From Flavobacteriaceae bacterium (lineage in GTDB: Bacteria; Bacteroidota; Bacteroidia; Flavobacteriales; Flavobacteriaceae), in assembly GCA_022428005.1 (NCBI GenBank), contig JAKMDI010000014.1:1-64000 (forward strand): a DNA stretch of 64,000 bases, read 5' to 3'. A program made the translations under genes and the position numbers. Under the pieces are notes generated by a model that saw only the letters and a list, made by a program, of their open reading frames with translations, was not told the DNA's origin and ran no database searches. Within the stretch, counting starts at the first letter, position 1. Each line of letters starts with the position of its first letter. This document shows, piece by piece, positions 10,198 through 19,715 of the stretch.

Positions 10198-11304
10198 ATG
10201 AATACAAAAAACATCCCGCGTTTTTCTAGAAAAGAATCCAAAGAATTTTTTAACACACTCAATAAAAGAGTCAACCAATATTTCAGAGAAAATAACATTG
10301 CCAAAACAGGTAACTGGAAGCTGTATCTCAAAACAGTGGTGATGTTCATGCTATTGGTTACCCCTTTTGTGTTAATCCTCCTGTTAGATATCAGTGATTG
10401 GTACAAACTCCCTCTTGCAGCCCTCATAGGTGTTGGATTAGCGGGAGTAGGTATGAATGTGATGCACGATGGGAATCATGGATCATTTTCCAAGTACCCT
10501 TGGATTAATAAATTAATGGGAAGTAGTATTTATATTTTGGCGGGTAATGTGTTTAACTGGAAAGTACAACACAATGTCTTGCACCATACTTATACGAACA
10601 TCAAAGATCACGACGAAGATTTGGATGCTGGAGTAGTTTTACGTTTTTCCAAACACGCCGAGTGGCGACCTCACCACCGATTTCAGCACCTTTATTCTGT
10701 GTTGTTATACGGATTATTAACCTTGAAATGGGCTATTGTAACCGATTTTATTCAATTGACGCGCTATCAGAAGAAAAATCTGTCCTATGCCAACAGTAAA
10801 AGTCATTCCGTCCAATGGGTAGGACTGATCATCTCCAAAATAGTTTATTTCTCAGTGTGGATTGTATTGCCAATTTTCGTTTTTCACTTGACTTGGTGGA
10901 AAGTGCTGATTGGGTTTTTTGTAATGCATTACACTGCGGGTCTTATACTCAGCCTTGTTTTCCAACTGGCACATATCATTGGTGAGGCAGACATGCCCTT
11001 ACCGGATTCAAAATCGGGTACCATGAAAAATTCCTGGGCGGTACATCAACTCAGAACTACTGTCAATTTCTCCACTAAAAATAGAATCGTCAATTGGTTT
11101 ACAGGAGGATTGAATCATCAAATTGAACATCACATTTTCCCGCACATCTCTCACGTTCACTACACTAAAATATCTAGAATTGTAAAGAGAACAGCCCAAG
11201 AATTTAATTTGCCTTACAACGAATACAAGACCACGAGGAGTGCCATTTTTTCTCATTTTAAATTCTTAAAACAAATGGGAATGCAACCTGTTTATGTTCA
11301 ATAA
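10198..11304 (+). CDS. Membrane fatty-acid/acyl-CoA desaturase
   Basis: His boxes HDGNHGS, HNVLHHTYTN, HQIEHHIFPH. Confidence 0.92.
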   Translation: MNTKNIPRFSRKESKEFFNTLNKRVNQYFRENNIAKTGNWKLYLKTVVMFMLLVTPFVLILLLDISDWYKLPLAALIGVGLAGVGMNVMHDGNHGSFSKYPWINKLMGSSIYILAGNVFNWKVQHNVLHHTYTNIKDHDEDLDAGVVLRFSKHAEWRPHHRFQHLYSVLLYGLLTLKWAIVTDFIQLTRYQKKNLSYANSKSHSVQWVGLIISKIVYFSVWIVLPIFVFHLTWWKVLIGFFVMHYTAGLILSLVFQLAHIIGEADMPLPDSKSGTMKNSWAVHQLRTTVNFSTKNRIVNWFTGGLNHQIEHHIFPHISHVHYTKISRIVKRTAQEFNLPYNEYKTTRSAIFSHFKFLKQMGMQPVYVQ

Positions 11305-11321
11305 TCTAATTCTAAATATTA

Positions 11322-12500
11322 ATGTTATCCAATAGAATCAATAGCCTGCCGGCCTCTGCTACATTAGCTATGGCTGCCAAAGCGAGAGAACTGAAGAACA
11401 ATGGTGTTGACATCATTGGCCTGAGCTTGGGAGAACCCGACTTCAACACCCCAGAATTTATTAAAGACGCTGCCATACAGGCTGTGAAAGACAACTACAA
11501 CTCCTATTCTCCCGTAGATGGTTATGCAGATCTCAAAGAGGCTATTTGCACAAAATTCAAGAGAGACAATGGTTTGGATTACCAACCCTCACAAATTGTT
11601 GTTTCAACTGGCGCAAAGCAATCTATAGCCAATGTTTGCATGGTATTGCTCGACCCCGGAGATGAAGTCTTGTTGCCTGCTCCCTACTGGGTAAGCTATT
11701 CTGCTATTGCAACACTGGCAGAGGCAAAATCCATCATTATCCCCTCTTCTATAGAAACCGATTTTAAAATAACCCCTGAGCAACTGGAGAAGGCCATTAC
11801 CCCCAAAACTAAATTGGTAATGTTCAATTCTCCCAATAACCCCAGTGGCATTATTTATACCGAAGAGGAATACAGGGCATTGGGAGCTGTGTTGGAAAAA
11901 TATCCGGACATTTATATTTTGTCTGACGAAATTTATGAGCACATCAATTACGGAACACCACATTTTAGCATTGCCGCCATTCCAGAATTGTACGACAGAA
12001 CCATTACGGTAAACGGAGTGGCCAAAGCCTTTGCCATGACGGGCTGGAGAATTGGATATATTGGTGGACCAGAGTGGATTGCCAAGGCCTGTAATAAAAT
12101 GCAGGGTCAAATAACTTCAGGCGCCAACTGTATCGCCCAACGTGCTACTATTGCTGCTGTTTCTGCTTCGACGGATCAAATTCAGTATATGGTTGACGAA
12201 TTCAACAACAGAAGGAATTTAATATTAGGCTTATTGGCCGAAATTCCCGGCTTAAAGCTGAATGCGCCTCAAGGTGCTTTTTATGTGTTTCCCGATGTTT
12301 CCTCTTATTTTGGAAAAACAATAAAAGGGAAAACCATTGAAAATGCCAATGACTTTGCCCTCTTACTTTTGGAAGAGGCGCATGTGGCCACCGTGACAGG
12401 AGAGGCGTTTGGAAATCCCGATTGTATTAGGATATCCTACGCCGCCTCACAGGATGAAATTAAAACAGCGGTTCAAAGAATCAAAAGTGCTTTGCTTTAA
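11322..12500 (+). CDS. Pyridoxal-phosphate aminotransferase, aspartate aminotransferase-type
   Basis: LGEPDFNTPEFI, FNSPNNPSG, SDEIYEHI, AMTGWRIGY. Confidence 0.94.
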   Translation: MLSNRINSLPASATLAMAAKARELKNNGVDIIGLSLGEPDFNTPEFIKDAAIQAVKDNYNSYSPVDGYADLKEAICTKFKRDNGLDYQPSQIVVSTGAKQSIANVCMVLLDPGDEVLLPAPYWVSYSAIATLAEAKSIIIPSSIETDFKITPEQLEKAITPKTKLVMFNSPNNPSGIIYTEEEYRALGAVLEKYPDIYILSDEIYEHINYGTPHFSIAAIPELYDRTITVNGVAKAFAMTGWRIGYIGGPEWIAKACNKMQGQITSGANCIAQRATIAAVSASTDQIQYMVDEFNNRRNLILGLLAEIPGLKLNAPQGAFYVFPDVSSYFGKTIKGKTIENANDFALLLLEEAHVATVTGEAFGNPDCIRISYAASQDEIKTAVQRIKSALL

Positions 12501-12517
12501 TCTCAGTCCTATTTTAT

Positions 12518-13600
12518 CTATCCGTTGATTACTCTTTCTTGGTGATTGATTGATTCTTGGTGAATCGCTTTGAACACTCTTGTGATGAAATCCTCACTCA
12601 GTGACCTCTGATTGCCCTCCGCCTTCATAGTGTCTAAAATCTCATTCCATCTTTTGTTTTGAAGAACAGCGACATTATTATCCTTTTTTAGCTGGCCAAT
12701 AGACTCCGCAATTTTCATGCGTTTTCCCAATGCATCCAAAATTCCTTGATCACAAACATCAATTTGCTCTCTTAAAGTTTCCATTTCCGTTTGGTATCCT
12801 TTTTCATCAGTAGTCTTTTTTCGGATTTTCAGATCATTCATGATTTCCACCAAACGGGCAGGTGTCACCTGCTGCTTGGCATCACTCCATGCGTTGTCAG
12901 GATCCCAATGTGTCTCTATCATCAGGCCATCGAAATTCAAATCCAATGCTCTTTGGCTCAAATCAAAAATAAGGTCTCTGCGCCCTGCTATGTGGGAAGG
13001 ATCACATATTAAAGGAAGGTCTGGAAACTTATTTTGAAACTCTACGGCTATTTGCCACTCAGGATTATTACGGTACTTGGATTTGTCATATGTAGAAAAT
13101 CCTCGGTGAATCACCCCTAATTTTTTTATATCAGCAGTGTAGAGTCTTTCCAGTCCACCCATCCATAGGGCCAAATCTGGGTTTACTGGATTTTTTACCA
13201 ATACAATTTTATCGGTGCCCTGTAATGCATCTGCAATTTCTTGGACAATAAAAGGGCTAACCGTGGACCGAGCACCAATCCACAAAATATCTACATCAGC
13301 CTCTAACGCCAGTTTGACGTGATCTTTATTGGCTACTTCAGTGGAAGTTAAGAGCCCTGTTTCTTCTTTTACCTTTTTGAGCCAGTCCAAACCAATCGCA
13401 CCGACACCCTCGAACATCCCCGGACGGGTTCTCGGTTTCCATATACCAGCCCTATAGACCGTAACGTCCGTATCTTTGAGCTCATGGGCTATTTTTAAAA
13501 CTTGTTCTTCGGTTTCTGCACTACAAGGTCCGGCGATCACCAATGGGTGATCCAATCCGAAATCGTGCAACCAACTACTCATTTCTTTACTATTTTCCAT
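12518..13600 (-). CDS. Bifunctional DAHP synthase / chorismate mutase type II
   Basis: GPCSAET, KPRTRPG, CDPSHIAGRRD DAHP synthase motifs plus C-terminal chorismate mutase domain (REQIDVCDQGILDALGKRMKIAESIGQLK). Confidence 0.95.
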   Translation of the reverse strand: MENSKEMSSWLHDFGLDHPLVIAGPCSAETEEQVLKIAHELKDTDVTVYRAGIWKPRTRPGMFEGVGAIGLDWLKKVKEETGLLTSTEVANKDHVKLALEADVDILWIGARSTVSPFIVQEIADALQGTDKIVLVKNPVNPDLALWMGGLERLYTADIKKLGVIHRGFSTYDKSKYRNNPEWQIAVEFQNKFPDLPLICDPSHIAGRRDLIFDLSQRALDLNFDGLMIETHWDPDNAWSDAKQQVTPARLVEIMNDLKIRKKTTDEKGYQTEMETLREQIDVCDQGILDALGKRMKIAESIGQLKKDNNVAVLQNKRWNEILDTMKAEGNQRSLSEDFITRVFKAIHQESINHQERVING

Positions 13601-14468
13601 TTTCTTTATTGTTAGTGGTTTCTGAAATGCCCTCTAAAATCTGACGAATACCATTGATTTCCAATAGCTGATCGTGTAATTCATCAAATTTTTCGGCTTC
13701 CAAAAGGGTTTTAAAATTATTTAAGTTGTCAATGTATTGAGATAGGGTATCGCTAATATTGTGTTTGTTCTGTTTAAAAATGGGTATCCACATATTGGGT
13801 GAGCTTTTTGCCAATCGGACGGTAGAAGAAAAACCACTACCCGCCATATCAAAAATGGTCGACTGATCTTTCTCCTTTTCCATAACAGTTTTACCCAACA
13901 TATAGGAACTGATATGAGATAAATGTGAGACATAGGTGATGTGCTGATCGTGCTCTACAGGGTCCATCTCCCTTAAATTCATCCCTATTTTCTTGAACCA
14001 ATTTTGGGCCCATTCCAAAAGATCTGGACGGGTTTTATGGGTTTCGCAAAGGATCTGAATTTTGTTGGTAAATAAATCGGGTAGCGCAGCTGCCGGTCCA
14101 GAGTATTCGGTTCCAGCCATAGGATGGGTTGCCAAAAACTGCCCTCTCTTAGAGTGCAGTGCCACCGCTTCACAAATCGCTGCTTTGGTCGAGCCAAAAT
14201 CCATTATCAATGCATTATCATTGATTTCATCCAGCAGATCAGAAAGCCGACTCAAAGCAGTATCCACTGGAATAGAGAGGAGTATCACATCCATTTGTTT
14301 GATCATTTTTTGCTCGAGTGGTTGATCGATTAATCCCAAGTCGATTGACTTCCTCAGGTTGGCAGCACTCCTATTGCTCCCATACAGTTCAACGTCGGGA
14401 ATGTGTTCCCGAGCCGACAACGCCAGTGAACCACCAATTAAACCAACTCCTATGACCCCTATTTTCAT
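13590..14468 (-). CDS. tyrA: Prephenate dehydrogenase
   Basis: GVIGVGLIGGSLAL, HPMAGTEYSGP, HLSHISSYML. Confidence 0.95.
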   Translation of the reverse strand: MKIGVIGVGLIGGSLALSAREHIPDVELYGSNRSAANLRKSIDLGLIDQPLEQKMIKQMDVILLSIPVDTALSRLSDLLDEINDNALIMDFGSTKAAICEAVALHSKRGQFLATHPMAGTEYSGPAAALPDLFTNKIQILCETHKTRPDLLEWAQNWFKKIGMNLREMDPVEHDQHITYVSHLSHISSYMLGKTVMEKEKDQSTIFDMAGSGFSSTVRLAKSSPNMWIPIFKQNKHNISDTLSQYIDNLNNFKTLLEAEKFDELHDQLLEINGIRQILEGISETTNNKENGK

Positions 14469-15613
14469 TTTTTTGAAATTCTTTCTATTGCTTTACTAAT
14501 TTGTGTTGCATCGACACAAAGAGAAAAACGGATGTATCCCTCCCCCTGGGTCCCAAAAATACTACCTGGTGTTATAAAGACATGGTGTTTATGTAAAATT
14601 TCGTCGATGAATTCTACTGCGGTTTTTTGGGTATCTCTTAGTTTGGCCCAAACAAACAACCCACAGCTATTCTGGTCAAAATCGGTGTCCAAAAGTGCTG
14701 CCAAATCAAAAACCAACTTTCTCCTTTCAAGGTAGACCTCATTGAGTTGTTGAAACCATTTTTTTTGGGCATTAAGGGCTGCAATAGCCCCCTTTTGAAT
14801 TCCAAAAAACATTCCAGAATCCATATTGCTTTTGACTTTCAGTACGGCACTAATATTGTCTTTGTTTCCCAAAACCATTCCCACCCTCCAACCTGCCATA
14901 TTGAATGACTTACTCAAAGAGTTTAGCTCCATGGCGACGTCCATAGCTCCTGGAACTGACAAAATACTTTGGGGCTTGTCGGTCAATACAAAACTGTAAG
15001 GGTTATCATTGATTAACAAAATTCCTTTTTCTCTGGCCCATGAGATCAATTTCGAAAAAGTAGTTGCATCAGCATTGGCACCAGTAGGCATATGAGGATA
15101 ATTAATCCACATAATTTTTACCCCCACTAAGTCCATCTGATCTAAACTCTCAAGATCGGGTTGCCAGTTATTGGTCGCTGATAAATCATAGAAAATGGGC
15201 GTTGCCTCCAATAATTTTGTTACCGACTCGTAGGTGGGATAGCCTGGGTTGGGAATCAACACTTTATCTCCAGGATTTAAAAAAGCCATTGAGATGTGCA
15301 TGATTCCTTCTTTGGACCCCATCAAAGGAAGTATTTCCGAGCTGGGATCCGCTGTTACCTGATAGTGTTTTAAATAAAAATCTGCAATCGCAGATCGTAA
15401 CTCTGGAAGCCCTTGATAACTTTGATACTGGTGGACTTTGGGATGATTAAAACTATCTTTTAAAGCATTGACAACTTCCGGATGGGCCGGTAAATCGGGA
15501 CTACCAATCCCCATGTTGATGACCGGTTTTCCTGCTGCCACCATCGCCGCTACTTCTCTTAGTTTTTTTGAGAAGTAGTACTCCTGAACTGAATTGAGTC
15601 TTCGTGCTGTCAT
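14465..15613 (-). CDS. Class I/II aminotransferase, likely aromatic operon transaminase
   Basis: NMGIGSPDLPAHPEV, GSKEGIMHI, NPGYPTYES, NSLSKSFNMAGWRVGM; within the Phe/Tyr operon. Confidence 0.92.
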   Translation of the reverse strand: MTARRLNSVQEYYFSKKLREVAAMVAAGKPVINMGIGSPDLPAHPEVVNALKDSFNHPKVHQYQSYQGLPELRSAIADFYLKHYQVTADPSSEILPLMGSKEGIMHISMAFLNPGDKVLIPNPGYPTYESVTKLLEATPIFYDLSATNNWQPDLESLDQMDLVGVKIMWINYPHMPTGANADATTFSKLISWAREKGILLINDNPYSFVLTDKPQSILSVPGAMDVAMELNSLSKSFNMAGWRVGMVLGNKDNISAVLKVKSNMDSGMFFGIQKGAIAALNAQKKWFQQLNEVYLERRKLVFDLAALLDTDFDQNSCGLFVWAKLRDTQKTAVEFIDEILHKHHVFITPGSIFGTQGEGYIRFSLCVDATQISKAIERISKK

Positions 15614-16434
15614 AATTTTCCTGCTGGGTATTCGCCTAAAACTTTAAATGAGGCGGCCATAATCTCTAACAGTGATTTGGCTTTTTGGTAATCTGAAAGG
15701 GCGTCAAAGGTAACATCCACAAAAAAAGCATACTTCCCTGGAGTCTCAATCACTGGCAGGGATTGTATTTTGGTCAAGTTTAAGTTACAGTCACTAACCA
15801 CGTTGAGTGCGGTGGCCAAACTGCCTCTTTTGTGGTCCAAAACAAATTTCCATGCGGCCTTATTGACCTTGTTTTTTTTGTCTTCTTCTTTCTTCTGAAG
15901 AATGATGAACCGTGTAACATTGTTTTTTATGGTCTGAATTGAAGGATTTAAAATTTCCAGACCATATATCTCTGCTGCCCTAACACTGGCAATGGCAGCT
16001 TTGGACGTCCATTTTTGCGCACCGATTTTGTATGCCTCTTCTGCTGTGTCATGACTCTCCACCAGCTTGATTTGGGGGTGTTTTCTGAAGAATTTCTTAC
16101 ATTGTAAAAGAGCCATTGGATGAGAATGCACCTCCTCTATCTCTTGAATCTTTTGACCTGGCAATGCCATTAGGTTGTGTTCTATCCTCAGAAAATGTTC
16201 TCCTGTGATAACCAATTCGTATTGATCCAAGAGTGCATAATTGGGCAGAATGGATCCTGCGATAGAATTTTCTATTGCCATTACGCCAAGATCGCATTTT
16301 CCCGAATCAATTGATTGAGCTAGTTCATCAAAAGTAGAGCACTCTAACCGTTCTGGTGGGACAGAGAAGTACTGTTCCACAACCTGGTCGTGAAATGATC
16401 CTTTTATTCCTTGTATGGCTACTTTTTTAGGCAT
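15610..16434 (-). CDS. pheA: Prephenate dehydratase with C-terminal ACT domain
   Basis: AIENSIAGSI, HSHPMALLQCKKF, NNVTRFIIL; ACT domain (GSLATALNVVSDCNLNLTKIQSLPVIETPGKYAFFVDV). Confidence 0.95.
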   Translation of the reverse strand: MPKKVAIQGIKGSFHDQVVEQYFSVPPERLECSTFDELAQSIDSGKCDLGVMAIENSIAGSILPNYALLDQYELVITGEHFLRIEHNLMALPGQKIQEIEEVHSHPMALLQCKKFFRKHPQIKLVESHDTAEEAYKIGAQKWTSKAAIASVRAAEIYGLEILNPSIQTIKNNVTRFIILQKKEEDKKNKVNKAAWKFVLDHKRGSLATALNVVSDCNLNLTKIQSLPVIETPGKYAFFVDVTFDALSDYQKAKSLLEIMAASFKVLGEYPAGKL

Positions 16435-16439
16435 CGCTC

Positions 16440-16469
16440 AAAAAAAAAGTCCCGATAAATCAGGACTTT
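16440..16469 (-). terminator. Intrinsic terminator of the pheA attenuator
   Basis: Minus strand AAAGTCCTGA-TTTA-TCGGGACTTT followed by a T tract: 10-bp stem with one G.U, 4-nt loop, located between leader peptide and pheA. Confidence 0.88.
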
Positions 16470-16505
16470 AAGTTTATACAAAATATTGTGTTACTACAAA
16501 GTCCT
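16463..16505 (-). promoter_or_regulatory. Antiterminator pairing of the pheA attenuator
   Basis: AGGACTTT (16505-16498, end of leader ORF) is complementary over 8 bp to AAAGTCCT (16469-16462), the 5' arm of the terminator. Confidence 0.8.
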
Positions 16506-16559
16506 TCTATCCGTTGAATAGAAGTAGAAGTAAACGTTGTAATAGCTGTTATTGTTCAT
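16494..16559 (-). CDS. pheL: Phe/Tyr-rich leader peptide MNNNSYYNVYFYFYSTDRRTL*
   Basis: Translated codon by codon; YYNVYFYFY block (7 aromatics in 9 residues), followed by an attenuator and pheA; too short for the ORF track. Confidence 0.9.
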   Translation of the reverse strand: MNNNSYYNVYFYFYSTDRRTL

Positions 16560-16575
16560 TTTTATAATAATGGCA

Positions 16576-16606
16576 CAAATGTATAATAGCTTTTTACAAA
16601 AACAAA
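16576..16606 (-). promoter_or_regulatory. Bacteroidota-type promoter for the aromatic operon
   Basis: Minus strand TTTG (16606-16603)-N19-TACATTTG (16583-16576), matching TTTG/TAnnTTTG. Confidence 0.75.
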
Positions 16607-16768
16607 TCATTTTTTGTTTTTTTTACAGTTATTCGAAACCTGATATCTTAATTTCCCAAAATCGATGAAACACTAACCCCAGTGGATATTTTTTATTTAA
16701 AGTAGGGAAAAAAAACCCGCTTTAAAGAAGAAAATAATAACTTTCCATTTCAATAGAAAACTAAAAAA

Positions 16769-17764
16769 ATGTCAACAAAAAACAATAAGAAATTGATTCG
16801 GTGGGGTATTATAGGCTGCGGAGATGTGACCGAAGTAAAAAGCGGTCCAGCCTTTAACAAAACTGAGGGTTTTGAAATAAAGGCTGTAATGAGAAGAGAT
16901 GAAGCAAAGGTCAAAGATTATGCAAAGAGGCATGGTGTAGACAAGTACTACACAGACGCAGATGCTTTGATCCATGACGAAGAAGTGGATGCGGTATACA
17001 TAGCTACCCCTCCAGACAGTCATCTTAACTATGCTTTAAAAGTAGCCGAAGCAAATAAACCTTGCTGTATTGAGAAACCTATGGCTCCTTCTTATGCCGA
17101 GAGCCTTCAAATTACGGAAGCGTTTAAAAAACACAATACGCCGCTTTTTGTTGCCTATTACAGAAGGTCTTTACCCAGGTTTGTCCAAGTTAAAAAATGG
17201 CTAGAAGATGGTGAAATTGGCACTGTCCGACATATTAATTGGCATTTAAGTCAACCTGCCAGCCCCACAGATCTCTCAAAAAATTATAATTGGCGAACGG
17301 ATTCACGGGTCGCTCCAGGTGGATATTTTGACGACTTGGCCAGTCACGGTCTTGATCTGTTTATTTATTATTTAGGTGATATAGAAAATGCTAAAGGCAT
17401 CAGTCTAAACCAGCAAGGGCTTTACGATGCAAAAGATGCTGTATGCGCCAGTTGGTTACACAAAGGAGGGGTCACTGGAATGGGGGTTTGGAATTTTGGA
17501 ATAGAGTCCATGGATCGAGTCGAAATTTTTGGGAACCAAGGAAAAATTATTTTTTCTGTTTTTGAGGAACGCGCTGTGCAGCTTTTTAAGGAAGGAAAAA
17601 TGACGGAAGAATTGTCTATAGACCACCCCAAGCATGTTCAGTTTCCTCATGTAGAAAACATCCAAAAACAGCTCTTTGGCGACGGATACCTCCACCCCTC
17701 TCCGGGTGAAACAGCGGTGCACACCAGTTGGTTCATGGACAGTATTCTCGGAGTAATGATTTAA
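16769..17764 (+). CDS. Gfo/Idh/MocA family oxidoreductase
   Basis: WGIIGCGDVTEVKSGPAF, AVYIATPPDSH, CIEKPMAPS. Confidence 0.93.
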   Translation: MSTKNNKKLIRWGIIGCGDVTEVKSGPAFNKTEGFEIKAVMRRDEAKVKDYAKRHGVDKYYTDADALIHDEEVDAVYIATPPDSHLNYALKVAEANKPCCIEKPMAPSYAESLQITEAFKKHNTPLFVAYYRRSLPRFVQVKKWLEDGEIGTVRHINWHLSQPASPTDLSKNYNWRTDSRVAPGGYFDDLASHGLDLFIYYLGDIENAKGISLNQQGLYDAKDAVCASWLHKGGVTGMGVWNFGIESMDRVEIFGNQGKIIFSVFEERAVQLFKEGKMTEELSIDHPKHVQFPHVENIQKQLFGDGYLHPSPGETAVHTSWFMDSILGVMI

Positions 17765-17858
17765 ATACCGTGAATTTAGATTTTCAATTCACAGTCAAAA
17801 TCATATTTATATAACTTTGAATACTATTAAAGCATTGACACTTTAAAATAACCCATCA

Positions 17859-18758
17859 TTGAGCATTCGTATCCAAAATATCAGTAAAAGCTATGGTAGT
17901 ACACTTGCCTTAAATAAGGTTTCGCTGAGCTTTAATCATAGGGGGGTTATTGGTCTTTTGGGACCCAACGGGGCTGGGAAAACAACCCTCATGAAAATAC
18001 TTACTGGCTACTTAAGCCAGTGGGAAGGAACAATACATGTTGGTGATGCTGATTTAAAGCTCGCTTCAAAAAAGATCCAGCGGCAGGTGGGCTATCTACC
18101 TGAAAATAATCCGTTGTACCCAGAGATGTATGTAAGAGAATACCTGAGTTATGTTGGAGATCTGTATGCCTTAAAAAAAGCACCCATAGACCAAGTCATT
18201 GAGAGAACTGGACTCAAGAATCACGCACATAAAAAAATTGAGTTTTTGTCCAAAGGCTACCGTCAAAGGGTTGGTTTGGCTGCTGCACTGATCCACGATC
18301 CTCAATATATCATTCTCGATGAGCCTACAACGGGACTCGACCCCAACCAAGTGATAGAAATCAGAAAGTTAATACAGACTTTGGGAAAGGAAAAGTTGGT
18401 TTTACTTTCCACTCACATCTTGCAAGAAGTTGAAGCCGTAGCCGACCAAGTGGTTATCCTCAATCGTGGAAGTGTGGTTTTAAATGAAGCCGTTGAGGCT
18501 CTTAAAAAAGACGACGAACAGGTGGTCGCCGTAAGTTTTGATTATCGTGTTGAAAGTGTTGCCCTACAAAAAATCCCCTTTGTGAAAACGGTGGTAAACA
18601 CCTCAAACTTTGACTATGAATTGACTTTTGATCAAGATAAAGACATGCGCCCAGCTGTTTTTGATTTTGCCCACGATAATGGTCTAAAAATTTTATCTCT
18701 TCAGCAAAAAATAAAAGGCTTAGAAAAAAGATTCAACTCCCTTACCCAAAGGGATTAA
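17859..18758 (+). CDS. gldA: ABC transporter ATP-binding protein, gliding motility GldA-like (TTG start)
   Basis: Walker A GPNGAGKTT, signature LSKGYRQRVGLA, Walker B YIILDEPTTGLDP; overall similarity to flavobacterial GldA. Confidence 0.88.
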   Translation: MSIRIQNISKSYGSTLALNKVSLSFNHRGVIGLLGPNGAGKTTLMKILTGYLSQWEGTIHVGDADLKLASKKIQRQVGYLPENNPLYPEMYVREYLSYVGDLYALKKAPIDQVIERTGLKNHAHKKIEFLSKGYRQRVGLAAALIHDPQYIILDEPTTGLDPNQVIEIRKLIQTLGKEKLVLLSTHILQEVEAVADQVVILNRGSVVLNEAVEALKKDDEQVVAVSFDYRVESVALQKIPFVKTVVNTSNFDYELTFDQDKDMRPAVFDFAHDNGLKILSLQQKIKGLEKRFNSLTQRD

Positions 18759-19711
18759 AACAATGCTTGGGCAATTTTTTTTACGTTTTTAGATTTTCCC
18801 ATGCTGTAGTAGTGCAGGAAGGGCACTCCATGTTTCTTTAGTTCTTTGCTCTGCTCGATACACCATTCGATACCTATTTCAGAAACCGCCGAATTATCGC
18901 TCGCTTTTTGGATCTCATTGATTAATTCCTGGGGCAAATCTACATGAAAACGATGGGGAATTAAATTCAATTGCTTCAAGGTCGCCATGGGTTTTAGTCC
19001 GGGTATAATGGGAACATCAATTCCAGCCTCTCTGCATTTTTTTTTAAACTCAAAAAACTTTTGATTATCAAAAAACATTTGAGTGATGATATAATCTGAT
19101 CCTGCTTTAATTTTTTCCTTTAGAAACTGTATATCACTTTCTAAACTCGGTGCCTCCGCATGCTTTTCAGGATACCCAGCCACACCGACACAAAAATCGG
19201 TTGGAGTAGAGTTCAGTAGTTCTTCATCTAAGTATTGTCCTTGATTGAGGTTGTTGATTTGAACCACCAAATCCTTTGCATAGGTATGTCCCCCTTTATT
19301 AGGGTTAAAATAAGTTTCGGATTTAACAGCATCACCCCTAAGGGCAACCAAATTCTCAATACCTAAAAAATCTAAATCGATTAAAAAGTTTTCAGTATCC
19401 TCCTGGGTAAATCCTCCGCATAGAATATGAGGGATTGCGTCTACCTGATAGCGGTTTTGAATGGCAGCACAAATCCCAACTGTTCCCGGACGCTTGCGGA
19501 TAACCTTTTTCTCCAAAAGCCCTTTTTCACGTTCGATATAATTATACTCCTCCCGGTGATAGGTTACATCAATAAAGGGTGGATTAAACTCCATCAAAGG
19601 ATCAATAGCATCAAAAATTGATTGAATGTCTTGCCCTTTTAATGGTGGTAAGATTTCAAAAGTAAACTGAGTTTTACCCTTTGCCTTTTTTATGTGATCT
19701 GTTACTTTCAT
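18755..19711 (-). CDS. metF: 5,10-methylenetetrahydrofolate reductase
   Basis: FEILPPLKG, ALRGD, YIITQMFFDNQKFFEF; end of met operon. Confidence 0.95.
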   Translation of the reverse strand: MKVTDHIKKAKGKTQFTFEILPPLKGQDIQSIFDAIDPLMEFNPPFIDVTYHREEYNYIEREKGLLEKKVIRKRPGTVGICAAIQNRYQVDAIPHILCGGFTQEDTENFLIDLDFLGIENLVALRGDAVKSETYFNPNKGGHTYAKDLVVQINNLNQGQYLDEELLNSTPTDFCVGVAGYPEKHAEAPSLESDIQFLKEKIKAGSDYIITQMFFDNQKFFEFKKKCREAGIDVPIIPGLKPMATLKQLNLIPHRFHVDLPQELINEIQKASDNSAVSEIGIEWCIEQSKELKKHGVPFLHYYSMGKSKNVKKIAQALF

Positions 19712-19715
19712 AAGC

